Part shown: positions 41,556-49,101 of the stretch, one piece after another
Numbering within the stretch: the first letter of the stretch is position 1
Layout of the letters: the number at the start of each line of letters is the position of its first letter
From: Bacteriovoracaceae bacterium UBA6261
GTDB taxonomy: Bacteria > Bdellovibrionota > Bacteriovoracia > Bacteriovoracales > Bacteriovoracaceae
Length of the DNA stretch: 64,000 nucleotides
NCBI GenBank assembly: GCA_002440825.1
Contig: DJVH01000001.1
Span: 1 to 64,000 of the forward strand
Direction: 5' to 3'
Position numbers and translations under genes: made by a program
The notes under the pieces: model-generated
Seen by the model: the letters and a program-made list of their open reading frames with translations, nothing else
What the model was told of the DNA's origin: nothing
Database searches by the model: none

Positions 41556-42047
41556 ATGAAAATTCCTATTTTTGAAGAAATTCTCCTCTCCGATCTGACA
41601 GTGGAAAAACTGAAGATTATCATCTCTGATTCAAGGATTGGAAAAGTTCCTTGTTACATCAATCTGACGGAATTAAAAAAGGACGAAGCTGAAGCGCTTG
41701 TGCTTAATCTCGAGCAAATTACTCTCGAACACAACCTTCACCCGCTCTTTCCTTACCCGCTGTATATCGTTTCACCGGTGGCCTTAAAAACCATTTTCCC
41801 TACAGTGAGAACGTTTAAGGATCTGCCTGAACACTACTTCAAAAAAGTAAAGCGCCCGAGCAATAAAGAGCTGCAACTGCTTAATAAGCTCTCGCTCAAA
41901 GTCGATAAGATCAAAAATCTTGAGCTGTATAAAATCATGGGCGATTTTAAAACGACGTCGCAGTCACAGCGCTCGCTGTATAATGCCAGCAAAGAGCTCT
42001 ATTTCTACGAAACGTTAAATGCTAAACTGCTGGAAAAGAAAAAATGA
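41556..42047 (+). CDS. Protein of unknown function
   Basis: A 163-residue soluble protein (MKIPIFEEILLSDL...). Alpha/beta composition, no signal peptide, with a Lys-rich C-terminus. No good ribosome site is visible ahead of the ATG, but the ATGA overlap with the next gene and codon pattern support it. Divergent from the CpaF-associated pair. Confidence 0.7.
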   Translation: MKIPIFEEILLSDLTVEKLKIIISDSRIGKVPCYINLTELKKDEAEALVLNLEQITLEHNLHPLFPYPLYIVSPVALKTIFPTVRTFKDLPEHYFKKVKRPSNKELQLLNKLSLKVDKIKNLELYKIMGDFKTTSQSQRSLYNASKELYFYETLNAKLLEKKK

Positions 42048-42424
42048 GTAAAAAAGTTGGGAATATCAATCTCACCAAAGAAGTAGTCGACAACCTGAAA
42101 GGTTTTGAAGATGTCTTTGAAGATTACGTTGGCTCCGAAGAATTCAAAGATCGCGAGCGCCGCTCAAGTGAAAACCAGAAAGTCGGCGAACAGTATGAAC
42201 TTCAGCATTTTCTGGAACAGGAAAATGCGCGTCTCTCCGGCCTGGAAAGTTTTTTAACGAAAAAAATCCCGCTGAAGTTAAATTTTTCTCAAACAGATAA
42301 ATTGATCAAAGTTCAAAATGATCGCAAAAAAGTTTTGTCCGAAAAACTCATTCCGGAAGTCAAACGCCTCGACTCTCCTTTGCAGAAGAATCTCGCGTCG
42401 TTTTTTAATTCGCATTTTTCCTAA
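42044..42424 (+). CDS. Small coiled-coil protein of unknown function
   Basis: A 126-residue charged helical protein. The final ~16 codons lie in the left copy of a 46-bp direct repeat; the stop is TAA here but would be TAG in the right copy at 43314-43316, showing that a cassette was inserted at its 3' end and the reading frame was restored. Confidence 0.75.
   Translation: MSKKVGNINLTKEVVDNLKGFEDVFEDYVGSEEFKDRERRSSENQKVGEQYELQHFLEQENARLSGLESFLTKKIPLKLNFSQTDKLIKVQNDRKKVLSEKLIPEVKRLDSPLQKNLASFFNSHFS
42378..42423. repeat. Left copy of a 46-bp direct repeat flanking a gene cassette
   Basis: Identical over 46 bases to 43270-43315 (begins CTTTGCAGAAGAATC, ends TTTTTCCTA). The bases just outside each copy differ (left neighbour C and A, right neighbour A and G), so the boundaries are sharp. 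Confidence 0.95.
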
Positions 42425-42449
42425 AAATAAGTTTGGTTCCTGTAATTAA

Positions 42450-43175
42450 TTAACATCCACCCCGATGAGCTTCACTAAGCTGCAAGTGACCATCCTTGTC
42501 ATATAATTTCTCAACTTTAATTGTCATTTCTTTAAGTTGTTCAGGAGTAACTTTAACTTCACTGCCTTCGCAATTAAAATCAGCATCGTTTTCCTTTCTA
42601 AAAGAAACCTCATCTCCTTGGAATTTTGTAAAAACAATTGTTCCGTAAGAATCCGATTCATACGAAGTTGTATATATTGTGGCTGGAACAATATTGGAAT
42701 TTGGCCCCATATCCTTTACTGGATTAATCCAAACAGCCGTAGCGAATGGACGTTTAGGCAATTGTATCCAATCCCCTTTTTTATCAGCGACTGTAAAAAC
42801 AAAAGACTGTCCATAATCGTGATACTCGCCGCCATCATCGGATTCAAACGCTGACTCAATATTCTTTTCATTAATATAGTAAGATTTGTAACCTTTGGAG
42901 GGAGTAACAGTTAGCTTGATTTTTCCCAATTTTTTAGATTTCTCTTCAGGAGATTCATAAAGCGTATAGATGAAATCTCTACTTTTCATTTTTTCAGATT
43001 TACATTTTTCGTATAAATCCTTTTCTTTCATGGGACAAAGTTGAGGAAGTGAATTTCCAAGCTCAATGATTTCATATGCCTCTTTAGAAATTAAAGAGAT
43101 TGTCTGAGGTGGATTCAAATAAGCAAATGAAGTTTTCGCATAAAAGATAAAAAGCGCGAGATAATTCCATTTCAC
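42450..43175 (-). CDS. Secreted protein carried by the cassette, unknown function
   Basis: A 241-residue protein starting at GTG with a good GGAGG site. Signal peptide ending near SFAY (residue 19). Mature part with Cys residues (LCPMKEK, YEKCKSEK, NCEGSE, HRGGC) and beta-rich segments such as IYTTSYESDSYGTIVFT; it ends in Gly-Gly-Cys. No family recognised. Its AT-rich composition and placement between repeats argue for recent acquisition; immunity, toxin-neutralising or surface roles are open guesses. Confidence 0.75.
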   Translation of the reverse strand: MKWNYLALFIFYAKTSFAYLNPPQTISLISKEAYEIIELGNSLPQLCPMKEKDLYEKCKSEKMKSRDFIYTLYESPEEKSKKLGKIKLTVTPSKGYKSYYINEKNIESAFESDDGGEYHDYGQSFVFTVADKKGDWIQLPKRPFATAVWINPVKDMGPNSNIVPATIYTTSYESDSYGTIVFTKFQGDEVSFRKENDADFNCEGSEVKVTPEQLKEMTIKVEKLYDKDGHLQLSEAHRGGC

Positions 43176-43219
43176 AATTGGCCTCCACTAAAAGATGTTT
43201 AATTTATTATAACTAAATT

Positions 43220-43249
43220 TTTATAGTGTGGAGGACAAGAAACTATCAA
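43220..43249 (-). promoter_or_regulatory. Candidate promoter of the cassette gene
   Basis: On the minus strand TTGATA and TATAAA are 18 bases apart, about 45 bases ahead of the GTG. An inverted CCTCCAC / GTGGAGG pair (43182-43188, 43228-43234) overlaps the promoter spacer and the ribosome site. Confidence 0.45.
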
Positions 43250-43269
43250 GTCTAGTGGCACCTTTTAGA

Positions 43270-43315
43270 CTTTGCAGAAGAATCTCGCGTCGTTTTTTAA
43301 TTCGCATTTTTCCTA
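43270..43315. repeat. Right copy of the 46-bp direct repeat
   Basis: Identical to 42378-42423. It ends in CTA, which is the minus-strand stop (TAG) of the 580-residue protein gene, and with the next G would be the original TAG stop of the gene at 42044. A short inverted repeat AAGTCTA / TAGACTT lies just left of it (43248-43271 region). Confidence 0.95.
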
Positions 43316-45055
43316 GTGCTTGGTAATGGCGAGAATGATCGGGCCTCCGACGTGCTCGAAGTCTGCATCTTCCATTGTATCGATTTCGTAGCCTTCCAGG
43401 TGCGCCTTTAAAAGGTCTTGCAGATAGTTGTTGAAATCGAAAACATTTGAGAGTCCGAAAGTTTCGGCAAAATTCTGAATCTTTTTAAAAAGCTCCGGAG
43501 TCAGGACAAATTTTCCTTCTGAAGTAATGGTTTTAGAAGTAAAGCTTCTAAACTCATCAATCGTAAGCCCCAGTTTGTTCACGTTCTTCTCGTCAAAACT
43601 TCCCAGAAAGAAATTGGCAAAACTTGAAAGAAGAAGCGCCTCGAAATCAATCGATTCGACTGTGTAATTGAGGTAATAACTGTCTTGCAACCGCCCTTCG
43701 TTTTTCAGTGTAGCGAAGGTCTCAAAAAACTTGCGGGCAAACGGAAGAAGCTCTCTCAAAGTTCTACTTTTGTAAGTCCAGAGTTCATACTCTTCCATTT
43801 CAATAATGGCCTGAGCGGAATCCTTTCCTTTTTGAGAAAACTTCACCGGCTCATCAAACGTATTGTCGAGGAAGTCCAGCCAGTAGTCGCCTAAAAATTT
43901 TTCATTTTCTGATTCAAACTGATTTAGCTGCAAAGCTTTTTTCAGATCTTTCAGATTGAATTTAATGAGTGAGTTTCCGATCTTATAGAGATCTGTAAAA
44001 TCAAAAAGAGTAAAAATGCCTTCTTCCGGAACATTGGGAAGAAATTCAGTTCTGATTTTTTCTGACTTCACATAATTAAAACCAAGAAGCACCAGATTCT
44101 TTGTCTGCGCTCCGGTTCTGGTCATGGCCACAGAGCCTTTTTTCAAAGCATTTTTTGATTCAAGTCGGGCATTGATCAAACGGACAAAATTAAACTGAAG
44201 ATAATCCGCTCGTTTTGTATCGGAAATTTTTAACAGCTCATCAATGACTTTTTTGAAATGATCTTTGAAGGCCACTAATGAGGAATTGTGCAGGTTTTGA
44301 TTTTTAGAAATATCATCGAGCATTCCTGTCGCTGCACGCTTCTTTTTGATGAACTGATGAAGAAAATCAATATTGATGAAAGGATTTTCAACTTCAAGCG
44401 CATCCATATAATCTACAAAACCGTAATCGCGCATGCGCTCTTTGCGGATTTGATATTCTTCTTCCTGCAAAGTCAGGAATGAATCTGAGACGAGTTTAAA
44501 TAAGAAAGTATAAGCGTTTTCAACACCCAACTCATAGTAAAGCTGACGGACAAGTGATCTGACTTCATCAACATATTCAAACTGATCGTCGAATTCAAAC
44601 AACAGCATATTGTCGTCAGTCAGAAAGTAATTGTCGTGATCGGGGTAATTGGGATCTTCCGCATCGAAAGTCCAGATATTGAATTTGCTTTTGAGATACA
44701 GAAGGAACTGCTCGCTGGTGACGAAATCGCGCTTCACTTCATCCGAATCGGTCATTGAATAGGCCTTGATCCAGTAAGTGAAATGCTCGACATCGATTTC
44801 ATCTTTTTGCCAGAGATCGATATCCAGAAATACTTCTCTTTGTTCTTTGGAAAATTTAGGAAGATACTCCGCAACCTTATCAAAAGGAAGCTTTCTGAGC
44901 GCAAGATAAGTCGGCTGCACAGGCAGCGCGCTTAAGTCTCCCGACTCTTCTACGTATTTTTCAATTTGATCCAGATGCGTGTAGGCATCCGATTCGCGCA
45001 TGAGTATCGTCAAAGGATCCATACCCTTTGACTTATCTTTAGGATCGATTGCCAT
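43313..45055 (-). CDS. Large soluble protein of unknown function (possibly DUF6178-like)
   Basis: A 580-residue, Asp/Glu-rich, mostly helical protein without signal peptide or membrane spans (MAIDPKDKSKGMDPLTILMRE...). The N-terminal half, with repeated acidic/aromatic stretches such as LLFEFDDQFEYVDEVRSLVRQLYYELG, reminds me of the DUF6178 group, but I cannot verify this. Follows the His-flanked one-TM protein gene by 17 bases, so it may belong to the cytochrome operon. Confidence 0.75.
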   Translation of the reverse strand: MAIDPKDKSKGMDPLTILMRESDAYTHLDQIEKYVEESGDLSALPVQPTYLALRKLPFDKVAEYLPKFSKEQREVFLDIDLWQKDEIDVEHFTYWIKAYSMTDSDEVKRDFVTSEQFLLYLKSKFNIWTFDAEDPNYPDHDNYFLTDDNMLLFEFDDQFEYVDEVRSLVRQLYYELGVENAYTFLFKLVSDSFLTLQEEEYQIRKERMRDYGFVDYMDALEVENPFINIDFLHQFIKKKRAATGMLDDISKNQNLHNSSLVAFKDHFKKVIDELLKISDTKRADYLQFNFVRLINARLESKNALKKGSVAMTRTGAQTKNLVLLGFNYVKSEKIRTEFLPNVPEEGIFTLFDFTDLYKIGNSLIKFNLKDLKKALQLNQFESENEKFLGDYWLDFLDNTFDEPVKFSQKGKDSAQAIIEMEEYELWTYKSRTLRELLPFARKFFETFATLKNEGRLQDSYYLNYTVESIDFEALLLSSFANFFLGSFDEKNVNKLGLTIDEFRSFTSKTITSEGKFVLTPELFKKIQNFAETFGLSNVFDFNNYLQDLLKAHLEGYEIDTMEDADFEHVGGPIILAITKH

Positions 45056-45072
45056 TAAAACTCCCGCTTAAA

Positions 45073-45462
45073 TTAGCGTTGGTTCGGGCGCTTCCATGGT
45101 CCGATAAAAAGAGCGATAAGCACGATAAAAAACACTACAATGTGAACAGCTTCAATGTGCCAGTGGCTCATTTCAACAAGCATTTTCTTAGGATAGTGCA
45201 ATTCCGCTTTCGCTGGAATGAATGATGTAGGATAAACCTTCACCCCATTGATGATTTGTGGTTCAGGTTGTTTTGGATTCCAAGTTCCCCCGTGCTCGTT
45301 TGAAACGGCCGGTGCTTCTTTTGTGGCAGGAGCTTCTACACTTGTTCCAGATGCCGTAGCACCATGAACGTTTTCGTTTGCCGGTGCTGTTGGAACAGCA
45401 GGAGCAGCGTTAGTAGATGGGTTCTGAGCAGCAACAGGAGTTGTTGTCGTTTCGTTTGCCAT
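45073..45462 (-). CDS. Ala/Pro/Thr-rich protein with one C-terminal membrane helix
   Basis: A 129-residue protein: a low-complexity N-terminus (1-~60), a short folded region, then a single transmembrane helix near the C-terminus preceded by HWHIEAVH with three closely spaced His residues. ATG at 45462 has an AAGGA ribosome site; an upstream in-frame start is weaker. Likely tail-anchored. Neighbouring CxxCH proteins make a heme-linked role imaginable, but nothing proves it. Confidence 0.7.
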   Translation of the reverse strand: MANETTTTPVAAQNPSTNAAPAVPTAPANENVHGATASGTSVEAPATKEAPAVSNEHGGTWNPKQPEPQIINGVKVYPTSFIPAKAELHYPKKMLVEMSHWHIEAVHIVVFFIVLIALFIGPWKRPNQR

Positions 45463-45556
45463 GGATAATCCTTTCAAAATTAACAGTTAAGATTCTTCGA
45501 TAATAAAAGAAGCTAAGCTAAAAACCAAGCAAAAATCATACTCAAGTCCAGGGTCT

Positions 45557-46747
45557 CTACTTCAGCACTTTTTTCAAGCGCTCAAGTTCTTTCTTTTCCT
45601 CGGAAGGAATATCCGTGCCTTTTGAGCCGCTAAACCCAAAAGTGATATTGTCCTCGTACTCCTGATAACATTTTTTGGCCCAAGCACTCTTCGGGTAAAG
45701 GGTAATACAATCTTTTAAATAAAGATCGCTTAGCGAGAAGAAATAGGACGTGGACAATCGTCTTTCGGCAATAGAGAGCCAATAAAGAATTTCTGGCGTC
45801 ATTTTACCTCTCGGATGATCCGTCAGATATTTGGACAGAACTCCGGCAGAGATTAAAAGCGTCACATCTTTTTGACCAGTGGCCAGCAAATCGCGTTTGG
45901 CCTCCAGCGGGACCAGGTACTTGTCGACAAAACTTGTGACTGATTTCACTTTGCGAGGATCAAACTTCTTCCATTCACCAAGATTCTTCAGCCAGTCCTC
46001 CATCGTCCCTTTCAAAGCTTTTGGCATGTTTTTGTGGTCGACGTATTTTTTTAAAACGGCCTCGGCCTTATCCGGATTAAACGTTATCTTGGTATAAATG
46101 GAAAGAATCCTGCGAAGGCTTGCTGAAAGCTCATGCTCAGGCATCATATGGGCATCTGCTTTTTCCAGAGCTGATTTAATGGTCAGTTCAAAATAAAAAT
46201 CTGCTTCGCTGAAGCGGCGAACGAGATAAAGATAATTGGCATAAGCAAAATCAGATTCAAACTTTCCGCGCTTTTCTTTATTGAGAGCGTCTCCGAAAGC
46301 ATTTTGAGAAATCGATTCCGGCAAGGCCGAATGGCAGGAAACGCAAAGAGCAGTCACTGCTTTCAGACGGCTTTGAGCGAAAACAAAATTTTGCGATTTG
46401 ATAGAATTGATTGTTTCGTCGAGATGGGTATTAATCGTTTCCAGACTTGGCCGAAAGCCAGGCTTCTGAAAAAACTCGACGTGTTTTGCTCCCTGAAACG
46501 CATGGCTGATCTCGGTCAGATTTTTGATCAACTCTTTTTGATTTGCAGTTTCTTTAAAGAGATCAGCGGCATTTTTATCGGCATAAACATAGGGAATAAT
46601 TTTTACGAATGAATCGTAGACATTGTTCATGACTGTTTTAGCGACAACAATTTCTTCAGGCTTTGGGGCAGGACCTGGAAGCTGCGCTGTCGCGAGGGAT
46701 GAAGACACAACGGCCAGCGAAATAACGAACCACGACTTTAAGTGCAT
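45557..46747 (-). CDS. Secreted mono-heme cytochrome c-like protein (paralogue 2)
   Basis: A 396-residue exported protein with a signal peptide (cleavage after ATAQ, about residue 22) and one heme-attachment motif CVSCH at 135-139. The region before it is helical, with RSRLKAVTALCVSCHSALP like the C-terminus of a small cytochrome-c556-type bundle. The C-terminal half is TPR-like (SLSDLYLKDCITLYPKSAWAKKCYQEYE). Clearly paralogous to the gene just upstream, which ends three bases before this ATG. Confidence 0.85.
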   Translation of the reverse strand: MHLKSWFVISLAVVSSSLATAQLPGPAPKPEEIVVAKTVMNNVYDSFVKIIPYVYADKNAADLFKETANQKELIKNLTEISHAFQGAKHVEFFQKPGFRPSLETINTHLDETINSIKSQNFVFAQSRLKAVTALCVSCHSALPESISQNAFGDALNKEKRGKFESDFAYANYLYLVRRFSEADFYFELTIKSALEKADAHMMPEHELSASLRRILSIYTKITFNPDKAEAVLKKYVDHKNMPKALKGTMEDWLKNLGEWKKFDPRKVKSVTSFVDKYLVPLEAKRDLLATGQKDVTLLISAGVLSKYLTDHPRGKMTPEILYWLSIAERRLSTSYFFSLSDLYLKDCITLYPKSAWAKKCYQEYEDNITFGFSGSKGTDIPSEEKKELERLKKVLK

Positions 46748-46750
46748 TGA

Positions 46751-47971
46751 TTATTCCTCGTCTTCTTCTTTGTAATCGATCAGCTTCTGAAGATACTTGA
46801 TTCTCTCTTTGATTTTAGGAGGAAAATCTTTTTCTTTTGAGAGGTAGTTGATTTCCAGATCGTCCATATAAGACTCATAGCAATCTTTGGCGACAGGGTC
46901 TTTTGGATATTTCTCCATACACGCCAGAAGATAATAATCACCAAGAGAGAAAAAGAGATCATCATTTAAACGCTTATCCAGAGTGGCAAGCCAGTAAAGG
47001 ATTTTGGCCCCTAGCTTCGTATCAGGATGGGCGTTGTAGTAATCGAGAAGAATGGACGAAAGATTCAAATCATAAACTTCGCTTGAGTTAGTCGCAGAAA
47101 ATATCGGACCTTCTTCATCGTCAGCAATGAAAGTTTTCATGAATTTCTCCATGTCTTCCTCCTTCACTGTCTGAGCATCAAAATTTTCCCACAAGCTTTT
47201 GCCTGACAGAACTTTCACCCAGTCAGAAACTTCCTGAGTGACGGTAGGGTTCAGGTTGCCTTGTTTCAAGTAACTTTCAAAACGTTCTTTCGCCAGCGGA
47301 AAACTCTTTTTTACTTTAACAAAATAGATCAACTGGCGCTCAAGCGCGCGTAGAATATTTTCATCATCGTCCGTTTTTTTGGAGGCCTTGATAAATTTGT
47401 CATACAAGGTGATGGCCGTTTCGAAATCACGTGTTACATACAAAAGTTCTGCGCGTTCGAAATCATTGATCTTCATTTTGCTGATGTCTTTATCCGCAAA
47501 AAGTTTGAACTCCTGTCTTTGCGTTCCGGGAGATTGAGTGTGGCATGAAACACAGAGGTTTAAAGCTGCGTTGAACTTAGCACGCGCCAGAGGTTTTTTG
47601 TCATTCTTAAAAAGGGCCGTTGTCTGCTCAAGCTGTTCTGTCATCACGGCTTGATTGATAGATAATCCCTGTGTTTCCATCAAGGGGTGAGTTTTCACAT
47701 TTTTAAAAAGCGCAGTGAGCTCTTCAAGGTTTTTTTGGATCACCGCTTTGTTTTTTTCCTTCACAAATTCCTGTTCGGAAGCAATATAGAGACCCAGGTC
47801 GCGGATGTGACGGGAAATATTGCTCATCTCTTTTCTCACCGGCAATTCAGATGCGCGATCGTGAGTCATTTTTTTCGCGTGAGATTTTTTCTTCATTTTT
47901 GCGGTACTGGCCGCAGAGACATTCAATGAAGTGAGAATAAGTGCTGACAGTAAAAAAACCTTGGTGTTCAT
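46751..47971 (-). CDS. Secreted mono-heme cytochrome c-like protein (paralogue 1)
   Basis: A 406-residue exported protein with a signal peptide (after NVSA, about residue 20), a Lys-rich linker, one CVSCH motif at 140-144 and a C-terminal half matching its paralogue: ILYWLATLDKRLNDDLFFSLGDYYLLACMEKYPK. The shared Cys pair in the C-terminal section (...ACME...KDCYES) is conserved in both copies. Tandem duplication within one operon. Electron-transfer partner unknown. Confidence 0.85.
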   Translation of the reverse strand: MNTKVFLLSALILTSLNVSAASTAKMKKKSHAKKMTHDRASELPVRKEMSNISRHIRDLGLYIASEQEFVKEKNKAVIQKNLEELTALFKNVKTHPLMETQGLSINQAVMTEQLEQTTALFKNDKKPLARAKFNAALNLCVSCHTQSPGTQRQEFKLFADKDISKMKINDFERAELLYVTRDFETAITLYDKFIKASKKTDDDENILRALERQLIYFVKVKKSFPLAKERFESYLKQGNLNPTVTQEVSDWVKVLSGKSLWENFDAQTVKEEDMEKFMKTFIADDEEGPIFSATNSSEVYDLNLSSILLDYYNAHPDTKLGAKILYWLATLDKRLNDDLFFSLGDYYLLACMEKYPKDPVAKDCYESYMDDLEINYLSKEKDFPPKIKERIKYLQKLIDYKEEDEE

Positions 47972-48064
47972 AACTCTTTCCTATGAATTGAAACTAATCT
48001 TTACAATTAAAAATCTTTTGCTGTGAATGTTCAACAAGAATCAAGGCCGATCATTTGACTCGGT

Positions 48065-48733
48065 TTACTCTATACAAATGAAACGGTGATAAAGCTCATC
48101 TTGATTGGCCCGGGCCTCATCGATCAATAAAAAAGAACTTTGCGCGAGATGATCAAAGAAGGCTTCTTTGGTGAAACTTTGCAAAAACTTTTCACTCAAT
48201 GGTTTGTAACTGATGTGCCAGGGCTCAGGCGCTATGCCTCCGCGATCCACAGCATAGGGTCTGAAGAAACCGAAATCTTCCATGCGTTCTTCCAGCCAGA
48301 GAGCGGCGTTATGAAAATAACCGCCTTGTTCATATTCGGCGGGTATGAGCTGAACTTTGTAATCCGCAGGTTTTGCGGCCAGGTCATAGATATCAAAATC
48401 CGTTCCCCAGTGATGGCGTGACCCACCTGGAATGGCCGACCAGCGCATGATTAAAAATAAAAGTTCTTCGGGGGTCACCGTTTTAATATCGATGGGGTTT
48501 GAATCAGAATCCAGCACAGGCCTTTGCCCCATCACTTTTTCATTCCAGATTTTTTGTTGCAATTCAAATGAGCGGAATGAACTGGTTAAGGCCAAGACAA
48601 TGCCCTCGGCCCTCGCCGCTTCAAACATCTTTGTCATGTCTGCCTGCATATCCCGGTGAACAAGAAAATGCTCCATGAAAGGCACGAGTTGATCAGTTGT
48701 TTTGCCGGTTAAAAAATCCAATGTGATTGTCAT
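48065..48733 (-). CDS. D-alanyl-D-alanine carboxypeptidase, VanY/M15 family
   Basis: A 222-residue zinc peptidase acting on peptidoglycan peptides. Zinc ligands in SRHHWGTDFDIYD (SxHxxGxAxD type) and EPWHISY (ExWH). TSSFRSFELQQKIW is the family's substrate-binding region. No signal peptide is obvious from the chosen ATG at 48733, which begins two bases after the upstream gene stop; an earlier start at 48772 does not add one. It may act on turnover products in the cytosol or be exported by another route. Confidence 0.88.
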   Translation of the reverse strand: MTITLDFLTGKTTDQLVPFMEHFLVHRDMQADMTKMFEAARAEGIVLALTSSFRSFELQQKIWNEKVMGQRPVLDSDSNPIDIKTVTPEELLFLIMRWSAIPGGSRHHWGTDFDIYDLAAKPADYKVQLIPAEYEQGGYFHNAALWLEERMEDFGFFRPYAVDRGGIAPEPWHISYKPLSEKFLQSFTKEAFFDHLAQSSFLLIDEARANQDELYHRFICIE

Positions 48734-48735
48734 AT

Positions 48736-49086
48736 TTAATATTGATCCGTTCTCAACATGACAAGTGTGCATCCAACTTCCACAATGATGCCTTTGTCCT
48801 GATACTTTTTAATCAACCTGGAATCTTCCGTTCCCGGATTAAAAATAATTCTTTTGAATTTTAGCTTATCCAAAACGGGTTCAAATTTTTCATGAACTGT
48901 CGGATTCACGTATAAAGTCACAGTGTCAAACTCAGCGTCTAGTTTGGCAGGATCATCGTTGCGCGGATTAAAGGCCACCGGCCTGTGATCAAATTGTTTG
49001 AGAAGATGAAAGGCCATGTTGGAATAACGATCGGCGCTGTCAGAATAACCGAAAACGAGAACTTTTTCATTGTGATGCGTATTCAT
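48736..49086 (-). CDS. CoA-binding domain protein (YccU-like)
   Basis: A 116-residue Rossmann-fold protein of the CoA_binding_2 family: VLVFGYSDSADRYSNMAFHLL at the nucleotide-binding turn, VAFNPRNDD, VTLYVNPTVH and IIFNPGTEDSRLI. Metabolic role unknown. It is sandwiched between selO and the M15 peptidase with very short gaps. Confidence 0.88.
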   Translation of the reverse strand: MNTHHNEKVLVFGYSDSADRYSNMAFHLLKQFDHRPVAFNPRNDDPAKLDAEFDTVTLYVNPTVHEKFEPVLDKLKFKRIIFNPGTEDSRLIKKYQDKGIIVEVGCTLVMLRTDQY

Positions 49087-49101
49087 AAAAAGACTCCCCT
49101 T

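Larger units (their letters stand above)
42424..43269. mobile_element. Single-gene cassette inserted between two convergent genes
   Basis: 846 bases between the two 46-bp repeats, holding one minus-strand gene with its own promoter-like sequence. Base composition looks AT-richer than the surroundings: 20 G+C in 60 bases at 42601-42660 against 27 in 60 at 43801-43860. No integrase or transposase is inside, so it would need one supplied from elsewhere, or arose by a different duplication event. Confidence 0.75.
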
